Notes: generated by a model not told the origin, from the letters alone. DNA of 64,000 nucleotides from Copromyces sp. CBS 386.78 (GCA_030685235.1 MU839138.1:62001-126000), one strand, 5' to 3'; shown: positions 48,431 to 60,130, counted from the first letter of the stretch. Numbers and translations are program-made.

Positions 48431-48659
48431 TCCTTCCTCGCCAATCGCTTCATCTTCCTACTCGCTAGCGTTAATGCTACCTTCCCGATCTATTATTAGC
48501 GTGGTAATACCTACACTTAACCGGAAGCGGCTAAGCTTGGTTAAACTAGATTCGTTGCCTTATGTTGTACAATACCGACCTCCTTTAGTGATTAGGGTAA
48601 TAGGAATAGCTAGTAACGAGAGTTAGAAGAAGAAAGTTGTATAGTACTTACTATTACTT

Positions 48660-51600
48660 TATTCTAACAATTTTTTCCAATATAGATAGGAGTTGTATAC
48701 CCGGTTGGGGCGTAGTAATTCTAGCGTTCCTAGGTATAAGCTTTTCCTTATCGATATAAGAAGTATTAGAATACTAGGCGGCGATTATAAATAACGTTAT
48801 TTAATTGCCGTTACCGGCGCTATTATCCGGGCCCTTTAAACGTTGTAACGCAAGTGTAATATATAATATAGCGTTATTTATTTTACTTATTATAATTCTA
48901 GCAGGTTCGGAAGTTTAGCTATCCGGAATTTAACGTCGGGGGGAGTAAATCTTTACCCTAGTAGGTCTAATCTTGAATTAGATTAAGTAGAAGAGTCCGA
49001 ACTATATAGGTATTAGGTATAATTAAGTTTATAAATAACGATATTAGTTAATCGGACGGATTTTATTCGGAATATATATATTATATAAAGGTAATAATTA
49101 AATAATATAAGAAGGAAATAATAAGTTAAAATATATTAATAATCGTATCGCTATTTTAATAGTTAATAGTTTAGTATCCAGTTGGTGAAAGTAAGCTCCC
49201 GGGGATATTCTTCGTAGTAGTAAATAAGTTCTACTATAGAACCGCGGCTGCTAGCTATAATATTAACTTCGTAGTAATTATATATTTCGTAATAGGTATA
49301 AAGATTTGGTTGAAGTATGCTGTATATAGTCGAATAGGTAGGACCCTAGTGATAGAGGGGAGGGTAGAGCGGATAAAGAGTATAAAAAAATTGCGAAAGT
49401 CCGGGAGTCGAAGGAAGAGGGTACTAAGAAGCTATAATATTAAGAAGCGGCGAATATCCGGTCGAACTAGTAAGTAAGTTTAAAAGCACTAACTTTATTT
49501 TACGATACTTTCTCCGCCCCTTAATACTTTTATTATTATTTTTATAGACTTCGGCGAAGTCTTTAAAGATTTTTATATCTTCTTTTAATACAATCGACTA
49601 ATCTTCGATAGCGTCGAATTTAGTAGCGAGAATTTTAATAGTTTTATTGTAGTATTTGTTTTGGTAATACTATAAGTAAGCCGAATTAATTTTATATTTT
49701 AGTAAAGGTATAATAACTATGTATTTTTTACCTTTAAATATCTCCGCTAAGTAAATTATTTATAGTAATTATCGAATTTGTAGAGGAATACTTTTATATT
49801 AAAATATATCTTTATATATACTTTAATATTTCTACGTTATATAAAACCCTTATTATATATTTTATAGCGGTAGGGTCTTTCTTTTATATAACGACGTTTA
49901 TATGTCTAAGATTTTATTAGACTTTTTTAGTACTATAGTTATAGTAGGGCTAAGATTTACTTTAAAATTACCAGTCTATATAAACCTTTTACTATAACTG
50001 GAAATAAGGTAAATATAGGGTTTATTTCTAGTATAAAATCGAATATAAGTATCGTAGTACGTCTTTTTAGAAAATTTCTTATTATAGCCTTCGATTTAGT
50101 ACTTATATTACTTATACTTATTAGCTAGTTATTATATTTTTGCTTGGTAATTAGGGGATAGTTACTAAAAGAAAGTATTAGATTTATTCGGTTTCGAAAG
50201 AAGGGTCCGCTATACTTATTCAATTTTAATATTTTTATTATTACTGCTTTATTCGGCCTTTGTATCCTTTATTTTAGATTGAATAACCTTTATAAATTTA
50301 TTTACCGCAATAGTAAATTCGATTTGAAGCGTTCTATAGATTAGGGTATTAGGGGTAATAGTTCGCGAATAGGTCGAATAATTTAAAATAATTATTTCCG
50401 CTATAGAAATTTAAAAATTAAGACGCTCTTAAGGGCTCTTGCTCTCTTTACTATACGTCTTCGTATCCTTAATATAATACAGTCCCTTAGTATTTATAAA
50501 TTTAGGCGTAATTATATATAATAATAGTTATACCTAATAATATTAATACTTGTATAGAGAATTTATAGTAATAAACGTAAGTAATAGGTAAGCCGGATAT
50601 CCTCCGCTATAAGATACGGATGGTTGGTAATAAGTTAGTGTGCTAATACTATTAATAGGAGCGGTACTTATAGATATTATTAGTATATAGTAGTAAATTA
50701 AGGAAAGCTATTATTATATTAGTCTTCTAATTATAGGCCGTACGTTATAAGGTATAATATTAGTATTTATTATAATATAGTCGTTATTAGGGTAGTATTA
50801 GGGCTAGTATTCCTAGCCCGCGGGGGCTAACGGTTAAACTATAGGTATTATTCTATCGGTAGGATATTTGTTAATAAGTAGTAATATAGGGAAGGGCGAA
50901 GATAGAAGACGGCTAAGTGAAATAAATTAAAGTGAGTGAAGTAATATTGTAAATTAGGATTAGTTTGACTATTATATTATTAAACCTAGTAAGACCCGAA
51001 TTCCTAGGATAGATAAATAGATATTAAATTTGGGGGGATAAAATAAGTATATTAATACTTTAGGTCGTATATATAGGATATATATATATATAAAAGAAAT
51101 AAGATAAATATAGATTAAGAGCGGCCGGGGTCTTACATCCAATATAGCTAATCGATAGGTAAGTTATTTTAGGCCGGGAGATTTTATTTACTTATTATCG
51201 AAGCCCTTTAGGATTCTATAACGGATAGGACTCTCTCTCCTTAAGTTTATATCCCGGGAAATCTAGGATAGAGAAAGTGGATATATTATAATCCAATACG
51301 TACCTCGAAAATAGATTCCAGCTAAGTAGTATTCTTAATAGCAACCTTACCCTATACGTTGATACTTATTAATATTATTACCTACTCACTCTATACTGGG
51401 AGCGAAGACGGTATGTAAAAATTGGTAAAGTATTTGTAGTAGCCCGGAATTATAATTTGCGCTTATAGGTAGGAGCTTGGTCCTAATCCTATCGAAGTTT
51501 GTAAGACCCTTATTATACTCGCTAATTCGACGTAATAGACGAATAAAGACCCGGGTCTTTTAAGACCCCGGAATATGGTTAAAATACTGTATGTGAATTT

Positions 51601-52490
51601 TGTACTATATAATTAGGTCTTTAAGGATTAGTAATAGGGGAATATAGTTAGGGGGGGAGGGGAAGTTAAGTTTGCGTAAATATAAAGATGTATATATATA
51701 TTGGGGAATTATAATTATAAATAGTTTTAATTAGTATTTAATATATACGAATAAAAATTTTAATTTTAAGTATTAAGTTTATTTAAATAACGTTAAGCGC
51801 TTATGTGTTAATTTATAATTCGAATTATTTGAAATCGGGAATTTTAATTGGGTTAATTCCGGCCTGGTTACTATATCCTACGAGAAATAGAAATGGTCTT
51901 CTTCTTACTTTCCTATTGTAGTCCAGATATAAATACTAAATTAAAAATAATTAAAGAAATTAGATAGTTAATTTATATATAAAGAAAATAAGAATAAAGT
52001 AGCTCTTAAAGAGCTTTTTAAAAAATAATAAACGTAAAAGATGAAACTAAGTAAAAAAGTGAATATTAAATAAAAAAGGGGTATAATAATAATAAAGAAA
52101 GATAGCCGTCCTTAAAAAGAATAGAAAATAAAAGTTCGATAATTATTTAATATTAATTATTTAATATACCGAGCTCTTATTACGTTGAATTATATATTTT
52201 TATAGGATTAGTTCCCTTTATTTACTTTTGTACTCCTTATATTCGATATCTTTGGAAAATAAATATTAAACTTTAGTTGTACCTTTAACGTTTCGTGTAA
52301 GAAACTTATTTATTTTTAAAGTAAATTATATTCGATTAATACTTCTTATAGGTAATAATATATTTATTATACTATTAGGACGTTATTTAACGATAATACC
52401 CGTAGGTATATTCTTTCTATCGATATATTAATTTTAATTTTTATAAACCGATAAATCGAAAGAGGATAAGGCTTACTTAAATATAATTAT
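48660..52490. other. RIP-degraded tract, mostly featureless
   Basis: A minus-strand frame at about 49490-49690 gives a Lys-rich open stretch (KFDAIED, then FKDFAEVYKN) with one stop, perhaps a gene remnant. A GC-richer patch lies at 50810-50850. Otherwise no repeat, RNA gene or protein family was recognised. Confidence 0.35.
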
Positions 52491-52504
52491 ATATAATTTT
52501 TAAT

Positions 52505-53236
52505 AGGACCCCGTATATAAAGTTTGATAGCGCGAAGAAAGATTGGTCTTAGATTTAAATATTTGGTTATTAATATTTTTAGAAATTCGAACGGTTCTTG
52601 AGACGGGGCGGATTAATTAGTTTATAGAATTAATATAATATTGATATAATTGAAGTTATAAAAACGAATAATGGAAAATAAAGTGGGAACGATATTAGTT
52701 ATTATTTTTTCTTATTTAATTAGGTTTTATTTAAACGCGGGAATTAAGTTCAATATAATTTATGTAATAAGGTATAAGTTATCTTTCGATCGGCGGCGTA
52801 TTACTTATATAATAAACTTGCTAATTACTCTACGTAATTTATTTAGTTCGCTAGTCCCGCTAGTTGCCTTGCTTGTAAGTGCTCCCTAAATTTATTAAAT
52901 TGTAAGAAGGAAGGATAAAACCTATTTGAATAAGAAAAAGCGGTATAAGAGGGAGGAAGAGGGAGGGAGAGTCTTCTTATACTTTAACGTTGCCTAAGGA
53001 AGAGAGTGGAAGAGGGAGGGAGAGTCTTCTTATGCCTTAACGCTGCCTGAGGAAGAGAGTGGAAGAGGGAGGGAGAGTCTTCTTGTGCCTTAACGCTGCC
53101 TGAGGAAGAGAGAGGAAGAGGGAGGGAGAGTCTTCTTGTGCCTTAACGCTGCCTGAGGAAGAGGGAGGAAGAGGGAGGGAGAGTCTTCTTGTGCCTTAAC
53201 GCTGCCTGAGGAAGAGGGAGGAAGAGGGAGGGATGT
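52505..53236 (+). mobile_element. 3' fragment of element X with expanded minisatellite
   Basis: 52508-52870 matches 4801-5150, then jumps to the GA-rich minisatellite without the intervening 0.8 kb. The terminal inverted repeat that should follow is absent. A 72-codon frame (52671-52889) starting MENKVGTILVIIF parallels MENNTGRILVLIF at 4962 in copy 1. It may be a short element protein, but both are low-complexity and uncertain. Confidence 0.55.
52948..53236 (+). repeat. 53-bp minisatellite with a left-to-right mutation gradient
   Basis: GTCTTCTT recurs at 52971, 53024, 53077, 53130 and 53183, a strict 53-bp period. The unit is a GAGGGAGG-rich half plus GTGCCTTAACGCTGCCTGAG. The first unit reads ATACTTTAACGTTGCCTAAG, the second ATGCCTTAACGCTGCCTGAG, and units 3-5 are unmutated and almost identical. 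Confidence 0.93.
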
Positions 53237-53779
53237 AGGCGGTTGTGAACATATTTCTACTGCTATAGGTCTATGTTAGTCCGGCTATATTTGACCTTCC
53301 AGGTTCGAAAGGTATTATTACTATATTCCTATAGGTAGGAGTCCTTATTTTCTTTTATATATTACATCGTAGCGCTATAAAAATTGTTACTAAGGGGCGG
53401 TTTATTATTTATAAATTGAATTAGATTATTACGCCGCTACCTAGCCTAAGGCTACTTAGCTTTTATCTGTATCCCCTCAGGAAAGTTGCGGTCTAATTTA
53501 CTCTTTAACGATCCGTTTACCGGCTATTTCCTGCTATTTGAAGTTTATATTACTATTAGTACGAGTATCCTTTTTCCTAGGACGGACTAGTAACGTTTGA
53601 ATAATTAATAAGATTAGTTTATAATAATTAAAAGGGTTTTAAATTCGCTATAATTTTCGTTTATTAAAGTAGCTATAAGGCAAATACTTAAGAATATTTA
53701 GAACTTCTTTTAAATAGGATTTCGTATATTCCTATTATTTATTTATTCTTCTTATTATAATATTATAATTTAAACTTAA

Positions 53780-54410
53780 CTTTATAAACCGCCTAAAAAG
53801 CTTATAAACCCTATTAACCTATTTATTATATATAAGTACCTCCTTCTCTTCGGCCTCTATATATACGATTGGACCCTTACCGACCAATTATACGCCGACG
53901 CCGGGGCTAGGTGTTCCTATACGGTTAAATACAATAAGCCTTAGGAGGTTATTTACGACGATAGATTTTATTAATGTAATAAAGTTGTTAAATACGACCT
54001 ATAAGCGGGTGGCCGGCCCCTTAGGCTTTTTTATATAAAAAACGTACTAGTTCCGTATGCGAAATATATAGAGAAGGAGTTTTGGGCTAAGAATTTCGGC
54101 AGGAGTTAGCGCCCGATCGAGGGTTAAGTTAAGTTGGCTAGTTGTTTAAGGCTTTATAACTTTATCGAAGGGGATTAGTCTTAATAATTTTTAGGATTAG
54201 GTAGGAAAGGGTATAGTAAGGCTTTTACGAAATTTATTTTTACCGTTTTATTTTTTTTTATTAGGTATAAGGGGAATAGAAGTAGTTTATAGGTAATTGA
54301 GACGTTAGACGGTAATTTTATCCGGAGTTGGGATATAGATAGTTGTAGGCTACGATATAAATAAATATAAGAGGAATAGGGGTATCGGTGAATAATTGGA
54401 TTTGGATATC
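53780..54410 (+). pseudogene. Unidentified protein relic inside E2
   Basis: One plus-strand frame of about 200 codons reads LYIYDWTLTDQLYADAGARC, then an EVIYDDRFY tract, AGGRPLRLFYIKNVLVPYA, KEFWAKNFG and, further on, GRKGYSKAFTKF. Stops are TAA/TAG at probable Gln sites, with a TGA only near the end. The residue mix looks like a folded cytosolic or secreted protein. No family recognised. Confidence 0.45.
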
Positions 54411-54907
54411 TTTTTTTTTTTTATTAAGTTAGGAAGAAATTTAGTTTAATAGTTAATTAATTAGACGTATCCGGTCTATAAGAGGGAGTGGTTGATATTG
54501 GTGATTTATATTGTTTAGATTCTATAAAGGGAAGAAGGAGAAATTTGAGAAATGATATCTTATTTATTAGTAAGAGTAAATAATAATTTATTTATTATTT
54601 ATTCTATTAAGATGTGATTGGTTCCGTTAGGAGTTAGTTGTAAATTTATAGTAGTTTTTACTTTTATTTACCCGGCTGATTGATTGTAGGCCGTTTTAGT
54701 TATTTTAGGAGTGGGTATTAGTGTAAGGCGCTATATATTTAAAAGTAGTAGTTACGATGTAAAAGGTTTATTTTTATCTTTTTATATTATTTGACGACAT
54801 TTATACGTTCTATATTATTATTTAATTCTAAGGTATATATAATAATGGTATTATTGAGAATAGGTCCTTTTATAGACGTTTAAATATTAGTAGATAAAGG
54901 TCGGTCC

Positions 54908-55257
54908 GATAATAATATCGCTACTAGTTTCGCCTCAATCTTTAGTTCTAGTATACCGACTAGTATAATTATTATTAATATTGGTACCTCTAATATTATA
55001 AATATTAGTAATATAACGTTTATTATCCCCTCTCCCCCTCTTATCCTATTGTTTATTACCTTGTATAGATCCTACTTACTATAATTTTAGCGATAAGAGT
55101 AATATTTATATAAAAGTATAACCGACTTTTCCGAAAATAATTTCGTAATCGAAAACATCTTGGGTGGCATTAATAAGCGGCGTGGTTATTACTAATGGAA
55201 GTTATCCTACTGCTATTGCTAATATTATAATAGTTGAAAATAAGGAGAGGATATTAG
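54908..55257 (+). pseudogene. Copy 1 of the Ser/Pro/Ile-rich repeat protein relic
   Basis: 54908-55090 matches 59508-59690 (codons for SFASI, then a PSPPLILL tract). 55171-55257 matches 59705-59795 after an extra 75 bp or so. It is more mutated than the 59-kb copy: several Ser/Pro/Thr codons there are Phe/Leu/Ile here. Confidence 0.55.
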
Positions 55258-55921
55258 TTTGTAGTAATTAAAAGGTAAAGATTACTTCAAATTATTCTTA
55301 TTGTATTCAGCCTACTGTAAGGTTTTGAACGATTATAACTTAGGCCCGGCGAGAAAAAGAAAAGAGTCCGTTATGCTATTTTCGAATGGAAAATATAACG
55401 ACCCTGTAAAATGTAAATTATCGTTTAAAATGCTTTAGAACGGTTTTCCCTCCTTTATAATTGTAAGTTAGTTTATTAGGATAATTGACTAATTACTATT
55501 CCGGATATGTTTGGAAATTGAATTCTTATTTGGTGTAATGGTATTAATTTAATAAAAGCGCTTTTACGACCGTATATATTAAACCGCTCTTTTAATATTA
55601 ATTATTATATTATAATATTAATATTTATAGCTTAGTGAATTTTAGATAAAGTTTTAGGTTAGGTAGCGGTATAATAATTTAGTTTAATTTATAAATAATA
55701 AACTGCCCTTTAGTAATAATTCTTATAGCGCTACGATATAATATATAAGAGGAAATAAGGATTCTTATTTATAGGAATATAGTAATAATACCTTTCGAGT
55801 TTAGAAACTTAAATGTAGCCGGGCTAATATAGACCTATTCTTTCGGATATAATATAAGGTATAGTTTGGCGTCGGGAAAGTAGAATTCGATAAATACTAC
55901 CCTTATATTGTGCCTATAATT

Positions 55922-56049
55922 TATTATGGCGATAGTAAACTATATATTTATATTAACCGGCTATATCCCAAAAGGATATAAGTAACCGAAGCTAGTATTT
56001 CAATTCCTCAAGGAAATATATATAATTAGCTAGGGAGGTAGTACCTAGG
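55922..56049 (-). mobile_element. Mini-LTR family, copy D (minus strand)
   Basis: Read on the minus strand it has CTTGAGGAATTGAAATACTA, AGCTTCGGTTACTTATATCC and an end ATCGCCATAATA, corresponding to the same points of copy B. The left limit is firm; the start (about 56049) is estimated from the length of B. Confidence 0.65.
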
Positions 56050-56175
56050 TATATTCTATAATATAATCCTATATTGCCTCTACTAGTTATATACCCCTAA
56101 AACGCCCTATTAATAATAGTAGTACTCCTTATTAACCTTAGCGATTCCGGCGACTCTGTACCTAACTTAGCTAAT

Positions 56176-56985
56176 TTACTTAATATAAGCTACGCTTATA
56201 GACGAATAATAGGGTAATAATATATTTTTAATATTAGCGGTAATAATAGATCCGTAAGACGTAGGAAGATTATTAAAGCCGCTGTAGGTAATTATAGAAG
56301 TAGTAATATTAGTGGAGGGGCTTAATATTTTTGGTTGGGAAGAGGTCTTTATAGTTGTACTGCTAGTATAAGGGAGGGAGGAGTGGGAGGTACCGCTTCC
56401 GGCTATAGGGTTTGGTAATAAGCGACCGGCGCCGGTATTAGTGGAGAAGGAAAAGTTAGGGGACTGGAATTCGGTTGTAGTAGGAGTTCCGTAGCTACAA
56501 TAGGCACTACCATAGGGTGCCGGGCAATAGACGAGGCTCGAGCTGCCATATCCCCCGTAAGATTCTAGAGCTAAGTCTATATATACACCGCTATAAGAAA
56601 CTATACCTACAATCTCATAAGCCATAGTATATACTAGCCGGTATCCCGCAGCCGTATAATCGGTAAACTAATTACCTATATTAATAGCGGTAGGATTGCC
56701 GTAGGGGTTAGGAGCCGACGTATAAATAATTATAATAGGAAAATACTTTTTATAATTAATTGGCGGCGGAGTTTAATAATAACCGTATACGTACCTACGA
56801 TTATATTGAACTATAAGAGGATCTTCCGCTATGTTAGGGAGGTTGCTAATATTAATAGCCCCGGGATATTAGTTATAATAGAGGGAGGCCGGACTTATAA
56901 TATATTTATTAATATAGAAGTGGGCGTTATCGACGGAATAGCTGAAGGCGGAAGATATATTAGGTTTTAAGGGAATATTATAGGA
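56176..56985 (-). pseudogene. Relic of an unidentified Tyr/Ser/Thr-rich, possibly secreted protein
   Basis: An unbroken 149-codon minus frame begins MAYEIVGIVSYSGVYIDLAL at 56625, but the same frame continues upstream to about 56985 with only three RIP-type stops (first TAG at 56668-56670). The ATG is therefore internal. Upstream parts read SSAFSYSVDNAHFYINK and TSAPNPYGNPTAINIGN. The C-terminal half is Ser/Thr/Pro-rich (GSGTSHSSLPYTSSTT) with two Cys in a YCPAPYGSAYCSYG stretch. Hydrophobic codons upstream of 56985 could be a signal peptide in a shifted frame. Low mutation load suggests later or weaker RIP. No family recognised. Confidence 0.55.
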
Positions 56986-57004
56986 TAAGATTTATAGTAG
57001 AAAA

Positions 57005-57552
57005 AAGAAGGGTTAGTAATAGTAGTATAAATAGAATTAAAGAACTAAGAATAATTTATATTAACCCGGAGGAAGAAATACAGCTCTATTTTTATATTTT
57101 TATAGTTCGTATAAGGTTAGTCTTAGCCTAAATTACTATTGTATTAGATTTTACGTCTATAGTAATATTTGTATTAATAGTTATTAGCTTTAATTAAGAA
57201 GTGAAGTTAGTAGGATTGTTAGTTAGAAATAACCTATAGTAATACGAACCCTCTTCTTCTAGGACCGCGAATATATAATTTAGGGGTTAGTAATAGTAAT
57301 GCAAATAGATTGGAAAAAGTAATAATAGTCTATATTAACCCGGAGGAAAAAATACGGCTCTACTTTTGCATTTTTACAATTCGTATAAAGTTAATCTTAG
57401 CCCAAATTACTACTATATCCGATCTTGAGTCTACGACAACGTTCGTATTAATAATTATTAGTTTTAATTAAGAAGTAAAGTTAGTAAAATTGTTAGTTAG
57501 AGATAACCTATAGTAATAGGAACCTTTTTCTTCTTTTGGGACTTCGATTCTA
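57005..57552. repeat. 274-bp tandem duplication
   Basis: TTAACCCGGAGGAA starts equivalent blocks at 57061 and 57335, and similarity runs about 200 bp further (GATAACCTATAGTAATA at both ends). On the minus strand each block reads as a polar protein segment (FLTNNPTNFTS, then LKLITINTNITIDVKS), so the duplicated unit was probably coding. The period is not a multiple of three. Confidence 0.75.
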
Positions 57553-58208
57553 TATTTATTATTGACGAAGACCCTTAATTAATTATAGTAAAAGTTCTAA
57601 TATTAAATATAGTAGATTCTAAGCCTATTATCCTTTGAGAGGATAATTATAGTAAGAGTAAGTAGAGTAATAATCTGAAGAAGATTAATTTTTACGTTAT
57701 ATAGTAGAATACGGACCGCCGTAATAAATAAGTTTATTTAATTAGGTAATCTTCGAACGAAAGGTTTGGACGTATGGGAATGCGAGAAAGCGAGAGAATG
57801 CTGTGCCGCAGACGGAAAGTGATTAAAGACTGATCGATTGGGTTCTTCGGCTGTTGTAAAGGGGTAGTGACCTGTAAGTTTTGATAGTTAAAGAGAAAGG
57901 CGGATATAGAAAAAAGAGAAGAGGTTTTGTAGGAGATATTATACTATTTATAACTCGGTCTCACCTAGTTCACCTTTATATTCTAATAATAGAATAAATT
58001 AATAAGCCCTCCTACCCCCTTATCCGGATTGCCTATATAGTTAATACTAAAATAATCGGCCGGCCCCTACCTCGTTGCCTACTCGGTCCGGTCTAAGAAA
58101 TTCTTTATACGTACGGTCGCGGAGAATATAGAGATAGGTATTGCCAATAGACTATTCTAGGTAGGAATGAAGGACCTTTGGATGTTTGGCAAACTAGCCG
58201 TTATCGTT
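57553..58208. other. Less mutated intergenic-like tract
   Basis: CA and TG are commoner than average at 57770-57860 and 58130-58200. No frame, repeat or RNA gene was recognised. Confidence 0.35.
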
Positions 58209-58262
58209 AGAATGAAGTAGGAGTCCTTATTTCCTCTTGTATGTCACATTGTGGCGCTATGC
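58209..58262 (+). repeat. Third copy of the E2 inverted-repeat segment
   Basis: Matches 53333-53380 (GTAGGAGTCCTTATTT to GGCGCTAT), but with TGTATGTCACATTGTGG in place of a TA-rich tract. It is close to the unmutated ancestral sequence. Confidence 0.75.
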
Positions 58263-58877
58263 TTAGTGAATTCGCCGGTTACACTTACTACTATTTTACT
58301 GTTTTAATACCCCTCGGGTAGCTGATAAATTGGCAGCCGGTAACGATTACGAATTTAATGATACGCAGTCTTAGCGGTAAGAGAGTTAGCATAAGTATTA
58401 GAAAGCAGGCTCGGATTCGATTCTAGTAGCGATTCTTAGTATTGAAGTCTCTTCTACCTTTATTTACTTTTCGGACGACCTTACGTAAATAACGCCGAAA
58501 TTCCCCCTTGGGCTAAAATACTTGGCTTAAAGAACTTAAAGAACGTTAAAAATTCAATTAGGACGGCGGATATTATATTCGTTGAAGATAGTAAGTTAAT
58601 GGGAATTTACTATATTCCTATCTTTAATATTCGTAGCCTAGCTTTCCTTATTAGTATTATTATATTAATATTAATAATCTTCTTTATGTAATTCCCTTAT
58701 ATAATAACGTAGTAATAGTTAAAGGACTACGTAAGGAGGGAATGTAGTATAGAAGCCGATAAAATTGAGGTTTATGTTCCTTTCGGTGGCTGTATTCGAA
58801 TTCGAGAGAGAAATAATTTTGATAAAGCGTTTAGTAAATAATATATTATTATCTTTAATTACCTTGGCTCTTGTTTA

Positions 58878-59685
58878 TTAATAGTATAGTTAGTTTTTTT
58901 AAACGGTAGTATTTTTAATGGCTGTGCCTTTTTTGCTGATGGGAGGAATAAGGGCGGAAGGGTTATAGTTAAGCCTACTATTGTTATACTTTTGACCGTT
59001 CGGTCTATTGCGTTCTTAGAGACGGACTCCGCTTTAGTTTATGAATATGGCTTTAGCTAAGGCGGTGCGGCCGGTGGTATTATGCCGGCCTTTGCGAATA
59101 TGGCTATTTCTAGGTCTCTGGCGGTATATAGGGCTGCGCAGCCGTATGGAGGCTACGTTGTAGTGCTATATCCTTAGGCCGCGCTGATAACTAGTCCTTA
59201 TAGTGTTGATCCGGCGTATAACCCCTATGCTTCGATGAGATAGCTCTACAACGCTCACCAAAGCTTTAATCTAGTATACGTTGCCCCTGATTATAACCAA
59301 GTCTATACTCAGGCCGCGCTGACAACAAGTCCTTACGGCGTCGATCCGGCGTATAACCCCTATGCTTCGATGAGACAGCTCTACAACGCTTGCCAAAGCT
59401 TGAATCGAGGAGACGTTGCCCCTGATTATAACCAAGTCTATACTTAGGCCTACGATGGAACTATCGCCGCAGCCGTGACACCTCCTATTCCTGTCCAGGC
59501 CCAGCGCGACAACAATATCGCTAACAGTTTCGCCTCAATCCCCAGTTCCAACACACCGATTAGTACTATCATTATTAATATTAGCACCCCTAATATCGTA
59601 AATACTATTAATATAGCGCTTACTATCCCTTCTCCCCCTCCTATCCTATTGTCCATCACCTCGTATGGATCCTACCCACTATAAT
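58878..59685 (+). pseudogene. Repeat-containing Tyr/Pro/Gln-rich protein relic
   Basis: One frame runs from about 58878 to a stop near 59683, broken by a few TAA/TAG. It reads NGCAFFADGRNKGGRV, GGIMPAFANMAISRSLAVY, YGGYVVVLY, then two tandem 45-residue units (59176-59310 and 59311-59445; DPAYNPYASMRQLYN core), then AAAVTPPIPVQAQR and a Ser/Thr/Ile-rich tail. All three CAG codons at unit junctions or within units that changed are now TAG. Low mutation compared with the paralogue at 54908. The composition suggests an extracellular or low-complexity protein; family not recognised. Confidence 0.6.
59175..59445 (+). repeat. In-frame 135-bp tandem duplication
   Basis: AGGCCGCGCTGA and CCCCTGATTATAACCAAG recur exactly 135 bp apart, followed by a third partial start at 59446. 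Unit 1 has more RIP-type changes (CAG to TAG, ACA to ATA) than unit 2. Confidence 0.93.
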
Positions 59686-60130
59686 CTTAGCGATACGAGA
59701 AGGTATTAATAAGCGGCGTGGTCATTGCCAATGGAAGCTATCCTACTACTATTGCCAATACTACAATAGCTGGAAATAAGGATAGGAGTAGCGGCTTATT
59801 GGCTATATCCCTTAAGGCTAAGGTGGTAATTATTCGTAGGAGCTAGGTTACTATTAATAATAAATTACCGTTTAAGAATTAGGATATTGTGGAAAAATTA
59901 GGGGGAGAATATTATATTTTTGGAAGACCTAAATATCGATAATAAATACTTTAGCTAATTCGATTGATTTAATTTTCAGGTTTTATTCTACCTATCTTTT
60001 ATAACTATTAAATTTAAAAACTCTTAAATATTATTCGATCCTCTTTAAAATTTTAATACGTTAAGATATAAAAGAATATATATAGTATCTAAATAAAAAT
60101 AAACTAATTTATTTACTTTATATATATACT

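Larger units (their letters stand above)
45900..48640 (-). pseudogene. Minus-strand relic split by the gag-only retroelement
   Basis: Reading the minus strand from about 48640, the frame gives LTKLSRFRLSVGITTLI and DREGSINASE. It reaches the retroelement at 48431 and, with one TCCTT copy removed, continues at 46239 in the same frame with REVTEWDIATTGRSSSNEAS and INSLRIALIVLNRLRIYIR, down to about 45900. Stops are TAA/TAG at Gln-type positions. The host sequence was thus coding, is moderately mutated, and was interrupted by the insertion. I do not recognise the product; a retroelement or host protein are both possible. Confidence 0.5.
53265..55838. mobile_element. E2: 2.6-kb unit bounded by ~190-bp inverted repeats
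   Basis: 53265-53450 and the reverse complement of 55651-55838 match closely (AAAGGTATTATTACTATATTCC, then ATCGTAGCGCTATAA), differing by transitions. A third copy of part of the repeat (TAGGAGTCCTTATTT...) lies at 58209-58262 and is nearly unmutated. The interior holds two coding relics. No target duplication was found at the outer limits, so it may be a transposon or an inverted duplication. Confidence 0.6.

Noticed and set aside
48402..48626. 74-codon plus-strand frame
   Set aside because: Starts inside the 3' LTR and runs antisense to the interrupted minus-strand relic.
58365..58445. Possible tRNA or SINE (GGATTCGATTCTAG)
   Set aside because: Acceptor arms do not pair and the D-arm is not recognisable.
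59450..59659. 69-codon hydrophobic minus-strand frame
   Set aside because: Shadow of the Ser/Thr/Ile-rich plus-strand relic, whose codons read as hydrophobic residues on the other strand.
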